Virus record (IMG/VR): IMGVR_UViG_3300010430_000387
Coordinates: 1 to 27,736 of that record
Source: a virus
DNA length: 27,736 bases
Direction: 5' to 3' (one strand)
Part shown: positions 16,684 to 23,484 of the stretch, piece after piece
How the letters are laid out: the number at the start of each line of letters is the position of its first letter
Numbering within the stretch: position 1 is the first letter of the stretch
Made by a program: the position numbers and the translations under genes
Notes under the pieces: model-generated
Database searches by the model: none
What the model was told of the DNA's origin: nothing
Seen by the model: the letters and a program-made list of their open reading frames with translations, nothing else

Positions 16684-16964
16684 TAGGCAATAGAAATTCC
16701 AGTGACAGCGTCACTTGGGATATATTCTACAGCTACAGTAGTCCAACCTGTCGCAAGGGCTGAAACAATAGCGTTTTGCACTTCGTCTCTATAAGTTTCT
16801 ACTCCTGCACTTAAGGCAGTTGTATAAGTTATAGTCGCAACTTTACCTGAACCATAAGATAAACTTACAGTAGTGGTAGAAGCTTGTTCTACTAATTTTA
16901 CATCCAGAATTGACAAAATTTGTTTTTGTTCGTCAGTAACTGGAATATTTAGAAATTTTTCCAT
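16683..16964 (-). CDS. Small beta-rich virion protein, 93 aa
   Basis: I place the start at ATG 16964 (MEKFLNIPVTDEQKQ). The reading frame extends to 17009, but that start would lie inside the -7 box and palindrome, and the extra 15 residues look like translated leader. The chosen start also aligns with the paralogue (MEKFLNIPV against MQKYVEVPV). The body alternates short strands (TTTVSLSYGSGKVATITYTT) and ends with a helix (ETYRDEVQNAIVSALATGW) and strand. The next gene has this same scaffold with an insertion domain. It sits between the capsid-side genes and the neck genes, with its own promoter. A minor capsid or decoration role is plausible but not shown. Confidence 0.65.
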   Translation of the reverse strand: MEKFLNIPVTDEQKQILSILDVKLVEQASTTTVSLSYGSGKVATITYTTALSAGVETYRDEVQNAIVSALATGWTTVAVEYIPSDAVTGISIA

Positions 16965-16989
16965 AATAAATAATAACATTAAGGTTTTA

Positions 16990-17003
16990 CGAGAATATTC
17001 TCG
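16990..17003. promoter_or_regulatory. 14-bp perfect palindrome CGAGAATATTCTCG next to a -7 box
   Basis: The palindrome is perfect over 14 bp and begins three bases after the TATCTTTG box on the minus strand, so it covers the expected transcription start. It could be an operator for a dimeric repressor or fold at the 5' end of the mRNA. It is the only long perfect palindrome I noticed in an intergenic gap. Confidence 0.6.
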
Positions 17004-17006
17004 ATA

Positions 17007-17014
17007 CAAAGATA
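17007..17014 (-). promoter_or_regulatory. Bacteroidota-type -7 box TATCTTTG for the two-gene paralogue operon
   Basis: TATCTTTG on the minus strand, 42 nt before the ATG at 16964 and just after the stop of the 251-aa gene. It is identical to the boxes at 7155, 16063 and 27563. Confidence 0.6.
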
Positions 17015-17021
17015 TTAATTA

Positions 17022-17777
17022 TTATTCATCTTTTTTAAGCTTGTTTTTTAACAACTTATATATTTCAACTCCTTCGTCATTTTGAAAATGAGATGCTACA
17101 ATAAAGTAGGGGTCTTCACCAAATGGAACAGTAAGAAGTTTCTTTTTGTTTTTTGGTAAATTAAAATATACTTCTTTGTTGTTTTTTCTAAAAGTTAAAA
17201 AGCCGTTATCAAAGAATCGATATACATCATCTTGTAATGCTAACATAGGATCATTAAGTGTATCCATAAATTCAAAAGGATTAGCTCTGGCATAAACCAG
17301 TATATCTCTTTTTAATTCAGTTGAAGTCATTTTGTCTACATTTCTTCCAAGCAGAACTCGTGCAACAGAAATTATTTGATCTAAAGATAGAGACTTAGCA
17401 GCTATCAATGCGTCTAATTCCATTTCAACAATTTCTAATTCTTCTGCGGCATCTTGCGCTGCATTGATTTCTTCAAACACTTTATCACGTTGAGGGTGAT
17501 AGTATAAGAATTTTTGAAGTACTTGATTTTCTTTAGAAACATATAAAACACCATCATCAAAAACAACTGGCTCTAAAATAGCGTTGCCGTCTTGTTCGTC
17601 TTCAAATGGGCTTTTTTGGTTTTTAGCATAACGCAAGGCTCTTTGAATTCCTTGTTCTTCGTCAAACCATAATAAGGGGTATCGTGCAGAATTTCGAGTT
17701 GGTATCATATAACTTAATGGTGCCGACTCTTTTTTTAATCTGTAGAATTTATCTACGTATTGTTTACTTTTTTTCAT
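17022..17777 (-). CDS. Conserved head-module protein of unknown function, 251 aa
   Basis: 251 residues, mixed alpha/beta. The first third has SYMIPTRNSARYPLLWFDEE and RYAKNQKSPFEDEQDGN. A strand region (VVFDDGVLYVSKENQVLQKF) comes next. Residues about 100-130 form an acidic helix. Residues about 131-165 (LDQIISVARVLLGRN ... STELKRDILVYAR) resemble a small helix-extension-helix fold. The end has GFLTFRKNNKEVYFNLPKNK and VPFGEDPYFIVASHFQ. I recognise the family as conserved beside the major capsid gene in marine Bacteroidota phages, but no function is known to me. It follows the capsid gene's terminator and has no promoter box of its own, so expression probably depends on read-through or an unseen promoter. 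A head-completion role is a guess. Confidence 0.6.
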   Translation of the reverse strand: MKKSKQYVDKFYRLKKESAPLSYMIPTRNSARYPLLWFDEEQGIQRALRYAKNQKSPFEDEQDGNAILEPVVFDDGVLYVSKENQVLQKFLYYHPQRDKVFEEINAAQDAAEELEIVEMELDALIAAKSLSLDQIISVARVLLGRNVDKMTSTELKRDILVYARANPFEFMDTLNDPMLALQDDVYRFFDNGFLTFRKNNKEVYFNLPKNKKKLLTVPFGEDPYFIVASHFQNDEGVEIYKLLKNKLKKDE

Positions 17778-17800
17778 TTTATTAAATTTTAATTAGAGTT

Positions 17801-17837
17801 AAATAAAAATAAAAAGGGGAGGAAGTTTACCTCCCCT
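17801..17837 (-). terminator. Rho-independent terminator after the major capsid gene
   Basis: On the minus strand AGGGGAGG and CCTCCCCT form a perfect 8-bp GC-rich stem around a 7-nt loop, followed by a T-rich run (TTTTATTTTTATTT). It lies 16 nt beyond the capsid stop. It is markedly GC-rich against its surroundings. Confidence 0.9.
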
Positions 17838-17853
17838 AATTATTATTGTAATA

Positions 17854-19317
17854 TTAATCTTGGAATAAGAAGAAGTTGTTTGCACCTAAAGTACATACAG
17901 CTCTCTCACTCAAGAAGTTTACTTCCATCGCATCAAGATCAGATGTTCTTGCACCACCAGCAGAACCAGTTATCCAAGTTTTGTAACGTCTGTCTTCAGT
18001 TTCTGAAGCTCTATATCTCACGTGTAAGAATGGTCTCTTAGCGTTCTTACCTAAGATTTGGTCATAAACAGTTGTAGAACCAGCTGGGACTAAAAGTCCG
18101 TTTACTTTTCCTCCATTTATACCACCTCTCATTGTAGGATCGTTTAGATATTTCCAATCTGACTTGTAGAAATCATAACCTCTACGGAATCCTGTAAATC
18201 CAAGATTTAAAGCCATCTCTTCATCGTTGTCAAATAAACCATATGAAGTACCACCAGCTCCGTAAGAGTTTTGTGCTGCTAACATATCGTCAATATCAAA
18301 TGAGAAGTTTCTATTTAAGAAAATAACATTCTCTTCAATAGCTCCTTGCTTATCAAGTCTTTGAATTACTGAATCGAAGTCTGCTAATACTTGTGGATTA
18401 CCTCCACCGTATACGTTACCTCTATCATTAACTACATAAAAGATTCCATCAGAACCGTTAAGGTTTGCTACAGATGTTCCTGCTACTGCTTGACCTTGTA
18501 AAAAGTCACCAGCTCCAGATCCTGCTACTGCAGGTACTGCTTCAATCATTGCAGTCTCAAGATAATCTTCAAATCGAAGTCTTGTTTCGTGCTCAGACTT
18601 AAGGTACCATAAGTATCCACTTGCACCATTTTCAGTTGTAACTTCAATCCAACCAATTTGAGCCATGTCAGAACCAGAAACAGAATACTTGTCTTTGATA
18701 ATAATAGGCTTGTTGTCGAAAATGAAATCATCAGCTTCTAATGATCCAACCATACCGTTGGTTCCTTTGTTAAATTCAGAACCATATATAAAAATAGAAC
18801 ATGGTACATTATTCGCAATTCCTTGAGACGCTTGGTAATATGCTATTTTTACTACGTTCACACCAAGACCACCAGCTGATGGTGCTTCAGTTACAATTCC
18901 TTTTACACTCAAGGTAGAACCAGGAGTTTCATCAGAAATCATTACTGTTTGACCTACTCTTAAAGCCGCAACATTAGGTGTTCCTGCTAATGCAGGGTTA
19001 AAGTTTGCGCCAGGATTCGGAATAGTCCAAGTACCTTCAAGTGCCGCAGCACCTTGAGCTGAAGTACAAGATGTATACTTAGTGTGTAATCTTCCTTGCT
19101 CTGCCCATTTAATAAGGTCAGAGTTAGAAGGCATTTCAGCGCCTACCATTCTTAAGAATGATGCTACTGTGCGATTGCCATATCTTTCAAACTCTTTTTC
19201 GTATGTATCAGGTAAATACTGATTCAAGAAATTAAAGTCAACGATATAATTTGAAGCCAACGGAACTTGTTGACTACTTGGTTGCAAATCAAAACCAGGG
19301 GCTACATTTACTGCCAT
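17854..19317 (-). CDS. Major capsid protein
   Basis: 487 residues, typical of HK97-fold capsid proteins in this group. The N-terminal arm and first helices read FNFLNQYLPDTYEKEFERYG, NRTVASFLRMVGAEMPSNSD and KWAEQGRLHTKY, a set I recognise from crAss-like and marine Bacteroidota phages. Residues about 95-180 form a beta insertion (RVGQTVMISDETPG ... VKGIVTEAPSAGG ... KIAYYQASQG) that could be an I-domain-like subdomain. Later segments include SEHETRLRFEDYLETAMIEA, a helix resembling the capsid spine, and RGYDFYKSDWKYLNDPTMRG. It follows the scaffold-like gene by 21 nt and ends at a strong terminator. Position between scaffold and neck genes supports the call; the fold itself is inferred. Confidence 0.8.
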   Translation of the reverse strand: MAVNVAPGFDLQPSSQQVPLASNYIVDFNFLNQYLPDTYEKEFERYGNRTVASFLRMVGAEMPSNSDLIKWAEQGRLHTKYTSCTSAQGAAALEGTWTIPNPGANFNPALAGTPNVAALRVGQTVMISDETPGSTLSVKGIVTEAPSAGGLGVNVVKIAYYQASQGIANNVPCSIFIYGSEFNKGTNGMVGSLEADDFIFDNKPIIIKDKYSVSGSDMAQIGWIEVTTENGASGYLWYLKSEHETRLRFEDYLETAMIEAVPAVAGSGAGDFLQGQAVAGTSVANLNGSDGIFYVVNDRGNVYGGGNPQVLADFDSVIQRLDKQGAIEENVIFLNRNFSFDIDDMLAAQNSYGAGGTSYGLFDNDEEMALNLGFTGFRRGYDFYKSDWKYLNDPTMRGGINGGKVNGLLVPAGSTTVYDQILGKNAKRPFLHVRYRASETEDRRYKTWITGSAGGARTSDLDAMEVNFLSERAVCTLGANNFFLFQD

Positions 19318-19338
19318 AATTTTTAATTTTTAATTTTG

Positions 19339-20460
19339 TTAATTACTTTTTTTAATACTTCTAATTTTGAGTCCTCTTCCACTTGAATTATCTGAGACAG
19401 CTCTAATTTTTAAACCATCTTTAGTACTTAATCTTGGTGCTTGTCTTACGTCCATGTTTATGTTTTTACTTTTTTTCGAAACATCATCAACGGTCTGAGA
19501 AACACCCAAGTCATAAAAATGCTTTGCAAACTTATCTGGATTTAATGCTACAGATAATGCTTTATGATAGGACTTTGCGTCCTTAATTAAACCATCATCT
19601 CCAACAAATTTTCCTATAAAATTACTAAAGTCTCTTTGGACATTATATAATTCATTCGGATCTCCAGGCTTATAGGTAATATCTTTTTCTCCCACACTGA
19701 AATCAAAACCTTTGAAATCATTGTTAAAAACCTCTTTAGATTTTAGGGAAAAATAATCATGCCTTTTTTGTCTTAGCTCTTCAGCAGTTTTAGATTCCTC
19801 TATGTAACTTTTATAAGCATTAAGGTCTTTTTCTTGATCTTCAGATAATCCACCCCCACTTGACTCAAGAGGAATTTTATACTTATCTTTTTCTTCATTA
19901 AAAAACTTCTTCGCTTTCGCAAGTTCTCGTTTTTTAGCTAACTTTCTTTTCTTAACATCCTTTGGTTCGTCTAAGTCTTCATCAAACCCAAACTTGTCAT
20001 CCATGATGTCTTGAATGTCTATTGCATCTAAACCTTCTTCGTTTCGAGCAATATAATCAGCCAGTACAGCATCATCGTCCATTGTATCATAATCTCTTTG
20101 TAAATTATAGAAATCATTAATACCACGTCCAGTTTCTTGCTTGTACTTTAAATACGCAGACACATCTTCAGGTAATGGTTCGTTTGCCTCTTTTTCCGCA
20201 AACAGTTCGTCAACTGAATTTATGTCTTTGTTATATCTATCTTTAATATAAGAAAGAACATTTTCATCATTTAACTCTGACGAGGGAGTTTTATCTTCTG
20301 AGGGTTGAACCTCTTCTTTGTCAACTACGACAGAATCAACTGTATTAGCTGTAGTTTGATTATCCTCAAACTGATCTTCATGCTTTTTTAGAAGTTGCTC
20401 TTCTACTTCAGCTTTTGATTTTTGTTCATTGCCTTCTACGGCTCTTACTTTTATTTCCAT
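19339..20460 (-). CDS. Probable scaffolding protein with terminal KIRAV-like motifs
   Basis: 373 residues, very hydrophilic and mostly helical, directly upstream of the capsid gene, the usual place for a scaffold. Residues about 10-70 are acidic and probably disordered. Residues about 165-200 are a Lys/Glu-rich helix (KKRKLAKKRELAKAKKFF). A serine/glycine break (ESSGGGLSED) is followed by more helix and a C-terminal segment (YHKALSVALNPDKFAKHFYD). The very N-terminus (MEIKVRAVEG) is echoed twice at the C-terminus (LKIRAV at 350-355 and LKIRSI at 364-369). A -7 box lies 21 nt upstream. No protease motif is seen, so internal cleavage is not predicted from this gene. The scaffold call rests on context and composition. 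Confidence 0.65.
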   Translation of the reverse strand: MEIKVRAVEGNEQKSKAEVEEQLLKKHEDQFEDNQTTANTVDSVVVDKEEVQPSEDKTPSSELNDENVLSYIKDRYNKDINSVDELFAEKEANEPLPEDVSAYLKYKQETGRGINDFYNLQRDYDTMDDDAVLADYIARNEEGLDAIDIQDIMDDKFGFDEDLDEPKDVKKRKLAKKRELAKAKKFFNEEKDKYKIPLESSGGGLSEDQEKDLNAYKSYIEESKTAEELRQKRHDYFSLKSKEVFNNDFKGFDFSVGEKDITYKPGDPNELYNVQRDFSNFIGKFVGDDGLIKDAKSYHKALSVALNPDKFAKHFYDLGVSQTVDDVSKKSKNINMDVRQAPRLSTKDGLKIRAVSDNSSGRGLKIRSIKKSN

Positions 20461-20481
20461 TAGATTAAATTTTATTTGTTA

Positions 20482-20489
20482 CAAAGTTA
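20482..20489 (-). promoter_or_regulatory. Bacteroidota-type -7 box TAACTTTG before scaffold and capsid genes
   Basis: TAACTTTG fits TAnnTTTG in the 49-nt gap before the scaffold-like gene, 21 nt before its ATG. It would drive scaffold and capsid as a unit ended by the terminator at 17801-17837. No clear -33 TTG is visible. Confidence 0.55.
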
Positions 20490-20509
20490 TGCTTTTATTT
20501 ATTTAATTT

Positions 20510-21049
20510 TTAAGCGTTATTTAAATAATGACTATATAAGTCATTACCCAATTTTTCACCTATTTCAATATCATATTTGTAATGAACACGTCCAACAACC
20601 CTACTGTGCCCAATGTTTTTTGCTGCCTTCATAAACTCAGTTGTAAGTCTTGGATATATGTCCGACAAAACCTGAGCCACTAATTGTGATTGAGCTGCGT
20701 GTCCAGAAGGAAACGAAGGGGTTTTTGCACTTTCCATATTGTGGTAAATAAAAGTCACCCCGAAGTCTAAAGCAGCTTGATGAGGTCTTTTACGATTATG
20801 ATATTTTTTAATACTTTTAATTGTTGGTTTTGCTCCTTGAATTAAAGAGTTAATAAGATTTGTAGGTGCTACTATATTTCTTTTGTAGAATATTCTTTCA
20901 AAAGTTCCAGATATATTGTCATACAAATTTGCAAAGTCTATATTTAGTGGTGTTGCACTAACCTCCATTATTGCACTAAGTTCTTTTATAGAGCCAGGCT
21001 CAGGTAATTTATAATACTTGTATTTATTTATAGAAAACCCCTGAAACAT
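20510..21049 (-). CDS. Soluble PAP2-superfamily phosphatase
   Basis: 179 residues with all three PAP2 signature motifs. K81-x6-R88-P89 lies in IKKYHNRKRP, PSGH is at 114-117 and S149-R150-x5-H156-x3-D160 lies in HSRVVGRVHYKYD. In this superfamily H117 and H156 bind phosphate, with one forming the phosphohistidine intermediate. Members are acid phosphatases, lipid phosphatases or vanadium haloperoxidases. No transmembrane helix is visible, unlike PgpB-type lipid phosphatases, so it should be soluble or virion-borne. The start overlaps the portal stop (TAATG), giving tight coupling to head assembly genes. Possible substrates are nucleotide, sugar or lipid phosphates such as lipid A or undecaprenyl pyrophosphate. 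The enzyme class is well supported by motifs; the substrate and purpose are unknown. Confidence 0.85.
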   Translation of the reverse strand: MFQGFSINKYKYYKLPEPGSIKELSAIMEVSATPLNIDFANLYDNISGTFERIFYKRNIVAPTNLINSLIQGAKPTIKSIKKYHNRKRPHQAALDFGVTFIYHNMESAKTPSFPSGHAAQSQLVAQVLSDIYPRLTTEFMKAAKNIGHSRVVGRVHYKYDIEIGEKLGNDLYSHYLNNA

Positions 21050-23484
21050 TATCTTGGATCAAATTCTGCTAAATCGAAACCATCTAATGTGTCTTCATTA
21101 GACTCAAAATTAATTGGAGGTAAATCTCTTTTTTTCTGCTCAATCATTTTAGAAGTTTGTGTCGACTGTTGACTAATGCGTTTAGACTTGCCCTGTTCCT
21201 TATCTTTTTCTCTTGCATCAATTTGAGATTGCTCTACTCCTTTTAATTGCATATTGAAGGCAAACTCTTCTTTCATAAGAGCTAATTTAAGTTCTTTTTC
21301 CGCTGTAAGTTTAGCTACTTCATATTGATTTTTAGCTTGTTCTATTTGCATTTTAGATTGAGTTTGCATTTCAATCTTAGACATTTCAATCTGAGCCGCA
21401 GATTGTTGTTGCGCCATAGCTTGTTCAGCTTGGGCAGCTTGTTGTTCAGCAATTTGCTGTTGCTCCATTTCTTGTTTTTGCCTACGCTTAACCTTTAACA
21501 ATTGGTTAGCCATTTTTAGATTATGTATTTCTCTTATATCAATTGCATCTTCCAAACTAATATCTTTTTGAGATAATGCCATCTGTATGTTTTGCTCAAG
21601 CATAGCTTTTTGTTCTTCATCAGGTGCTAACTCTATAAAAATACCAAAATCATAAATATATAAATCTTTAATTTCTTCTAAAATTGCAGTGTTGTACTTT
21701 CCTATTTGCATAGCAAATTCATCTTTAAACTCTGCATATTTTAAAACATCCGCAGTTCTAATTGTTAATGCCTCTGCTAAGGTTCGTGTAATATATAAAC
21801 TGGAATCTAAAATATGTCTTGTAGCAACATTAGAATTTAAGGCTGCCAATTTTTGAACACCAACTAATGAACGAGAATCTGGAGTTGAGCCATCACGAGC
21901 TTCGTTTAATCCAGTAACCGTTCTAATCATATCTAAGTAATGGTTATAGTTAGCAATAAGCATTTGTAATTTAGCAGAGCCACTATTAGAATTTAATTGA
22001 GTGATTGGTACTTTGGCGTTATTAAATTCGCCATCACCAGTATAGCTTCGTCCAACTACACTACCCGTTTGAAAATACAAACGAAGTGCGTCTTCAGGAT
22101 TATAAGCATTTCCAGTTCCCAAATCAACTTCATTCAAACCATCTGCATCTATAAATACACCATCTGGAACTACTCGAGCCACAACTTGTTGTATTTTTAA
22201 ATGAGTTATTTGAATTAAATCTGCAAAAGGAATCATTCTTTTACACAGAGACTGCATCATTCCTTTATAACTACGGGGAGCACATGCTATATAATTAGGT
22301 AACGCAAATTGATTAGCCGACTTCGGTCTAACCATGTTTTCCATCATCTGCCAATTTAATACAATGTTAGTACCCATAACCATAACACCCTCATACCACA
22401 CATCAATGGTTTTTTCTACTCTTTCAAACTTACCCTCTTCCTGCATTTCAACAGGTGGATTAAACTCATCATCTTTTTGTACTGTTTTAAAAGTACCATC
22501 TGCCATTTGCTTTTTTTTGTATACAAATGAATTGGTTGATTTGTAGTTAAAGTATAATAGCGTAGCAGTGTCCCTATAGAACATACTGTTTTCATAATAT
22601 TGCGCGGTGTTATAATAATTATACCACGACTGACTATATTTAGATATTTCTTCTAAATCTTCATTTGTTAAATCAGGATCAATTTTAATTAGCTCCGTCA
22701 TAGGAACAGTTTTAATTTCACCCCAATAAAAACAATCTTTAAAATATGGATCTTCAGTGTAACTATATACAACATTTACTGGATCAACATAATCTAACTT
22801 AACTCCTTGACCTGGTAAAAATTCGTGTTTAGAAATTCCAATACCTATAGTTGTAATATCATAGTCAACTCTTTTTCTGATGTCATTGTAATGATTTTCA
22901 TCAAACAAAGTATTTACAGCTTCTTCACAAGCAATTTCAATGGCAGGTTTATATTTTAAATTCATATAAAGCTCTAACTCTTCACTGCTATTTGGAAGCT
23001 CTTCTTCAGGAGTATTAAACAAATCAATACCGAAGTCTTGAGTCATTTGACTTAGTACTGGCTTAGCAACCATATCAGCTTCAATCATATCTTGAAACTT
23101 ATTTCTTTTTTCTGCTGAAAGTGCGTCTTGGGCATAGGCATTTACTTTGAACAACCTATCCGACATACCATTAACTACAATGTCAATAAACTTAGGAATA
23201 ATAGGCACTGGTGTCCAGTCTAAATTTAAATAACTTAAATCACCATCTATTGCTAATTCGTTTTTATATTTAGCGACAGACTGTTCGCCTCTTGCGTATA
23301 ACCTTAATTTATTAAACTCTGCCCACTGGCTGTAGAACCTACAAGAATTGCCGTCTCTTCTAAACCATTCATATTGTATTGCTTGTCCTACTTGTAAACC
23401 ATATTCATATGTTTTCTTTTGAGAATCAGAAACAAATTGATCAGGGAATGCAGCAGCCTTTATATCTATTTTTACTTTTTTCAT
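21049..23484 (-). CDS. Portal protein
   Basis: 811 residues, within the range of portal proteins of crAss-like and related phages and starting with an ATGA overlap of the large terminase stop. Residues about 30-330 contain the aromatic, acidic blocks expected of the portal crown-to-wing region (WFRRDGNSCRFYSQWAEFNK, VDPVNVVYSYTEDPYFKD). The middle has GTNIVLNWQMMENMVRP and ALPNYIACAPRSYKGMM. Around 540 lies TGLNEARDGSTPDSRSLVG, a conserved stem-side loop in this family. Residues about 667-765 form a Gln/Ala/Glu-rich coiled coil that probably makes the barrel inside the head. The acidic C-terminus ends in FDPR. Position between terminase and scaffold-like gene and the architecture make the call firm. 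Confidence 0.8.
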   Translation of the reverse strand: MKKVKIDIKAAAFPDQFVSDSQKKTYEYGLQVGQAIQYEWFRRDGNSCRFYSQWAEFNKLRLYARGEQSVAKYKNELAIDGDLSYLNLDWTPVPIIPKFIDIVVNGMSDRLFKVNAYAQDALSAEKRNKFQDMIEADMVAKPVLSQMTQDFGIDLFNTPEEELPNSSEELELYMNLKYKPAIEIACEEAVNTLFDENHYNDIRKRVDYDITTIGIGISKHEFLPGQGVKLDYVDPVNVVYSYTEDPYFKDCFYWGEIKTVPMTELIKIDPDLTNEDLEEISKYSQSWYNYYNTAQYYENSMFYRDTATLLYFNYKSTNSFVYKKKQMADGTFKTVQKDDEFNPPVEMQEEGKFERVEKTIDVWYEGVMVMGTNIVLNWQMMENMVRPKSANQFALPNYIACAPRSYKGMMQSLCKRMIPFADLIQITHLKIQQVVARVVPDGVFIDADGLNEVDLGTGNAYNPEDALRLYFQTGSVVGRSYTGDGEFNNAKVPITQLNSNSGSAKLQMLIANYNHYLDMIRTVTGLNEARDGSTPDSRSLVGVQKLAALNSNVATRHILDSSLYITRTLAEALTIRTADVLKYAEFKDEFAMQIGKYNTAILEEIKDLYIYDFGIFIELAPDEEQKAMLEQNIQMALSQKDISLEDAIDIREIHNLKMANQLLKVKRRQKQEMEQQQIAEQQAAQAEQAMAQQQSAAQIEMSKIEMQTQSKMQIEQAKNQYEVAKLTAEKELKLALMKEEFAFNMQLKGVEQSQIDAREKDKEQGKSKRISQQSTQTSKMIEQKKRDLPPINFESNEDTLDGFDLAEFDPR

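Noticed and set aside
16965-17009. Upstream start for the 93-aa gene at 17009
   Set aside because: It would fall inside the -7 box and palindrome, adds 15 residues unlike the paralogue, and the ATG at 16964 aligns with the paralogue.
18546-18731. Minus-strand 61-codon frame inside the capsid gene
   Set aside because: Alternative-frame shadow of the capsid gene, Ser/Leu-rich and without support.
20461-20509. Possible terminator after the phosphatase gene
   Set aside because: Only a 4-bp GCTT/AAGC pairing with a long AT loop is present and no T-run follows, so it is not convincing.
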